Source: Calditrichia bacterium
Lineage (GTDB): Bacteria; Calditrichota; Calditrichia; Calditrichales; Calditrichaceae
Direction of reading: 5' to 3'
Length of the DNA: 8,168 nucleotides
NCBI GenBank assembly: GCA_027039465.1
Contig: JALWEA010000478.1
Span: 1 to 8,168, forward strand
The position numbers and the translations under genes are program-made. Numbering within the stretch: position 1 is the stretch's first letter; every line of letters begins with the position of its first letter. The notes under the pieces are model-generated. The model had not been told where the DNA came from, did no database searches, and saw nothing but the letters and a program-made list of their open reading frames with translations. Below are positions 5,949 through 8,168 of the stretch, one piece after another.

Positions 5949-8168
5949 ATGATGGAATCATTCGTTAAACATATTTTCAATTTTGAAAAGAAATATTTGG
6001 GCCTGCATGCCCTGGCTTCGGCCGTTCGTTTCCTGATTGCGCTTTTGGTGCTCTGGCTCAGCGTTACTTTGGCCGACAGCGTTTTTTATTTTTCGGAAAT
6101 CACGCGTTGGGGCTTGTGGATTCTGAATTTCGGCATCATCGTATTTTTGGCCGTCCGTTTGCTGATTATTCCCTTGCAAAAATACGCACGTTTGAAGAAG
6201 AACAGTGATCTGACGGAAGCCGCACGGCGGATTAGTCAATTGTTCCCGGAAGTCGGTGACGATTTGATTAACGGTTATCAACTTTTGAAAGATTTTGAAA
6301 AAGGCTCCGAATCTCAGGAATTGAAACAAGCGGCCATTGCTAACATTGTGCGAAAATATGAAAACAAAGATTTTACGAAACGAATCCGTTTCACGGATAT
6401 GCTGTCCGAATGGCGCTGGTTCCTGATGTTAACAATCGGCTTGATCGTTTTGTTTGCCCTGCGCGCTCCGCAAATTTGGCATTCCACTTTACGCATGCTT
6501 AATCCCACCAATCCCTACATCCGGGTTCCGGAATTTCAATTTGCCGTGGTTCCAGGCGATACGACCTTAATCAAAGGCGATGCTTTTGACGTGCAGGTTA
6601 AGTACAAAGGCCCTGCCTTAAAAAACTGTTATTTGCTTCTGAAGGCTTCTGAAAACAAAGCGCTGCGTAAAGTGCCAATGAATTTTCACCGGGATTATTA
6701 TTCTCTTACTTTGAAAAACATTTTACGACCTTTCCAATACCAAATTAGCGGCGAACCGTTAACCGCCCAAGATTTTGGGAAATATTTGCATTCAAAAATT
6801 TACGGAGTGCGCGTTTTAACGCTGCCTATGGTACGTTCTTTGGACGTAACGATTGTACCACCGGCCTACACGCATTTACAGCCGCAAAAGCTGGAACGAA
6901 ATTTAGGCGATATTTCGGCGTTGAAAGGTAGCCGTGTTCAGGTGCGTTTGATGTCCAATAAACCTTTGAAAGCGGGGCAAATTATTTTTTCTTACGGTGA
7001 TTCGCTCGGCTTAAAGGTGCGGGGGCAAATCGCCACCGGCCAATTTACTTTAAGAAAAGAAGGTACCTATTTTTTTGAATTGAGGGATACTTCCGGCTAC
7101 AAAAACCGCAACCCGATTGTGTATCAATTGGCACTGCTAAAGGACTACCCGCCATTAGTGGATATTGTTCAACCAGGCAGCGATGTGGAATTGCCTTTGG
7201 ATGCGCAGTTACCTTTAGTCATCGAAGCGCGGGATGACTTTGGCGTCAGCGCCGTTAAATTGCGTTATCAGATCATTAAACCGCGCGTGAATGCGGATTC
7301 CGTTTGGCAAACTTTGACCATTCCTTTGCCGCAAAAAGGGAAACGCCTGCAAAACGTTTCGTATTTGTTTGATTTTACCGTTTTGCCTCTTGCCTTCGGT
7401 GATCAGTTAAAATATTACGCTCTGGCTTTGGATAATAATTATGTTAGCGGCCCTGGCATCGGTAAAAGCCAAATTTATTATGTGCGTTTTCCATCCATTG
7501 AAGAGATTTTTAAAACCACCGATGAAACGCAGAATGAGAAAGTCGAGGATTTGAAGGGCATTACGGACGAAGCCAAGGAACTGAATAAAACGCTTGAGAA
7601 ATTGGATCGGGAGCTGAAACAAACCCGCAAGTTGGATTGGGATCGGAAAAATCAGATTACGGAAGCGATGAATCGCCAGAAAAAACTGCAGAAGAAGCTT
7701 GAGCAGGTGCACAAAGAATTAAAGGAAATGGTGGAAAAATTAGAACAAAACGATTTAATCAGTCCGGAAGTGCTCAAAAAATATCAACAATTGCAAGATT
7801 TATTGCAGGATATTATTACACCCGAATTGCAAAAGGCGCTGCAGAATTTACAGAAAAAAATGGAACAGGCCGCCAAACCGGAAGATGTGGAAAAGGCTTT
7901 GAAGGATTTCCGTTTGAATCAGGAAGCCTTTGAAAAGCGGATTGAACGCACCATGGAATTGTTGAAGCAAGTGCAGTTCGAACAAAAAATGGATGAACTG
8001 GTAAAAAAGGCGCAATCGCTCTTAAAACAGCAAGAAAAGATATCCGAACAATTGCAAAAAGCGGATTCTCTGAGTCCGGAAGAAAAATCCAATTTACAGC
8101 AAATGCAAAAAGAGCAAAAAGAATCATTGAACCGTTTGCAATTTGACATGCAACAAATGGAAAAGAAT
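5949..8168 (+). CDS. DUF4175-like membrane protein with long coiled coil, 3' end outside window
   Basis: The frame is open for 740 codons from ATG 5949 (a second ATG follows at 5952) to the window edge. Residues about 27-45 and 53-76 are membrane helices, and 155-172 is a third. Between them, at 83-113, sits the conserved-looking stretch 'LTEAARRISQLFPEVGDDLIN', close in style to the 'AARIIGxHFPEIKDKLLN' segment of Bacteroidota DUF4175 proteins. Residues about 185-510 are beta-rich, with possible Ig-like modules (for example VVPGDTTLIKGDAFDVQVKY and LPLVIEARDDFGVSAVKLRY), probably periplasmic. From residue 515 the protein becomes a Lys/Gln/Glu-rich coiled coil to the edge. Family members are about 1,000-1,100 residues as I recall, so roughly a quarter to a third is missing. 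The four-base gap and absent ribosome binding site suggest translational coupling to the DUF4159 gene. Function unknown; an envelope role is likely. Confidence 0.85.
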   Translation, partial: MMESFVKHIFNFEKKYLGLHALASAVRFLIALLVLWLSVTLADSVFYFSEITRWGLWILNFGIIVFLAVRLLIIPLQKYARLKKNSDLTEAARRISQLFPEVGDDLINGYQLLKDFEKGSESQELKQAAIANIVRKYENKDFTKRIRFTDMLSEWRWFLMLTIGLIVLFALRAPQIWHSTLRMLNPTNPYIRVPEFQFAVVPGDTTLIKGDAFDVQVKYKGPALKNCYLLLKASENKALRKVPMNFHRDYYSLTLKNILRPFQYQISGEPLTAQDFGKYLHSKIYGVRVLTLPMVRSLDVTIVPPAYTHLQPQKLERNLGDISALKGSRVQVRLMSNKPLKAGQIIFSYGDSLGLKVRGQIATGQFTLRKEGTYFFELRDTSGYKNRNPIVYQLALLKDYPPLVDIVQPGSDVELPLDAQLPLVIEARDDFGVSAVKLRYQIIKPRVNADSVWQTLTIPLPQKGKRLQNVSYLFDFTVLPLAFGDQLKYYALALDNNYVSGPGIGKSQIYYVRFPSIEEIFKTTDETQNEKVEDLKGITDEAKELNKTLEKLDRELKQTRKLDWDRKNQITEAMNRQKKLQKKLEQVHKELKEMVEKLEQNDLISPEVLKKYQQLQDLLQDIITPELQKALQNLQKKMEQAAKPEDVEKALKDFRLNQEAFEKRIERTMELLKQVQFEQKMDELVKKAQSLLKQQEKISEQLQKADSLSPEEKSNLQQMQKEQKESLNRLQFDMQQMEKN

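Overview
The window carries six plus-strand genes in two groups and no RNA gene, CRISPR array or insertion sequence that I can see. Moderate-to-low GC, TPR proteins, an RsbU/RsbW-type signalling protein, and DUF4159- and DUF4175-like genes suggest a Gram-negative-type bacterium of the Calditrichota / Fibrobacterota-Chlorobiota-Bacteroidota neighbourhood. A Caldithrix-like organism is my best guess, but this is an inference from gene style with no marker gene behind it.

Bases 1-5233 look like one operon. It holds the 3' part of a TPR protein; a very large membrane protein with an RsbW-type kinase domain, a periplasmic sensor, HAMP, an RsbU/SpoIIE-type phosphatase and a long C-terminal extension; a STAS-domain anti-sigma-antagonist-like protein; and a DUF456 membrane protein. 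Gaps are 15, 34 and 15 bases. A hairpin plus T-tract at 5265-5299 ends the group. A second group starts exactly at the end of that terminator: a secreted DUF4159 protein, then 4 bases later a DUF4175-like membrane/coiled-coil protein that runs off the right edge.

The remarkable part is the pair at 661-3975 and 4010-4717. Together they hold all parts of a partner-switching module: kinase and phosphatase in one polypeptide, and the STAS switch protein in the next gene. Both also carry, at their C-terminal sides, the same winged-helix domain, resembling the N-terminal DNA-binding part of IS3/IS481-type transposases (HTH_21-like). The two copies align without gaps over 55 residues with 20 identities. 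The large protein has a second transposase-like HTH just before it. Neither has a DDE nuclease core, and no sigma factor or free anti-sigma factor is present in the window. My hypothesis is a partner-switching system whose output or assembly runs through a transposase-derived domain rather than, or in addition to, a sigma factor.
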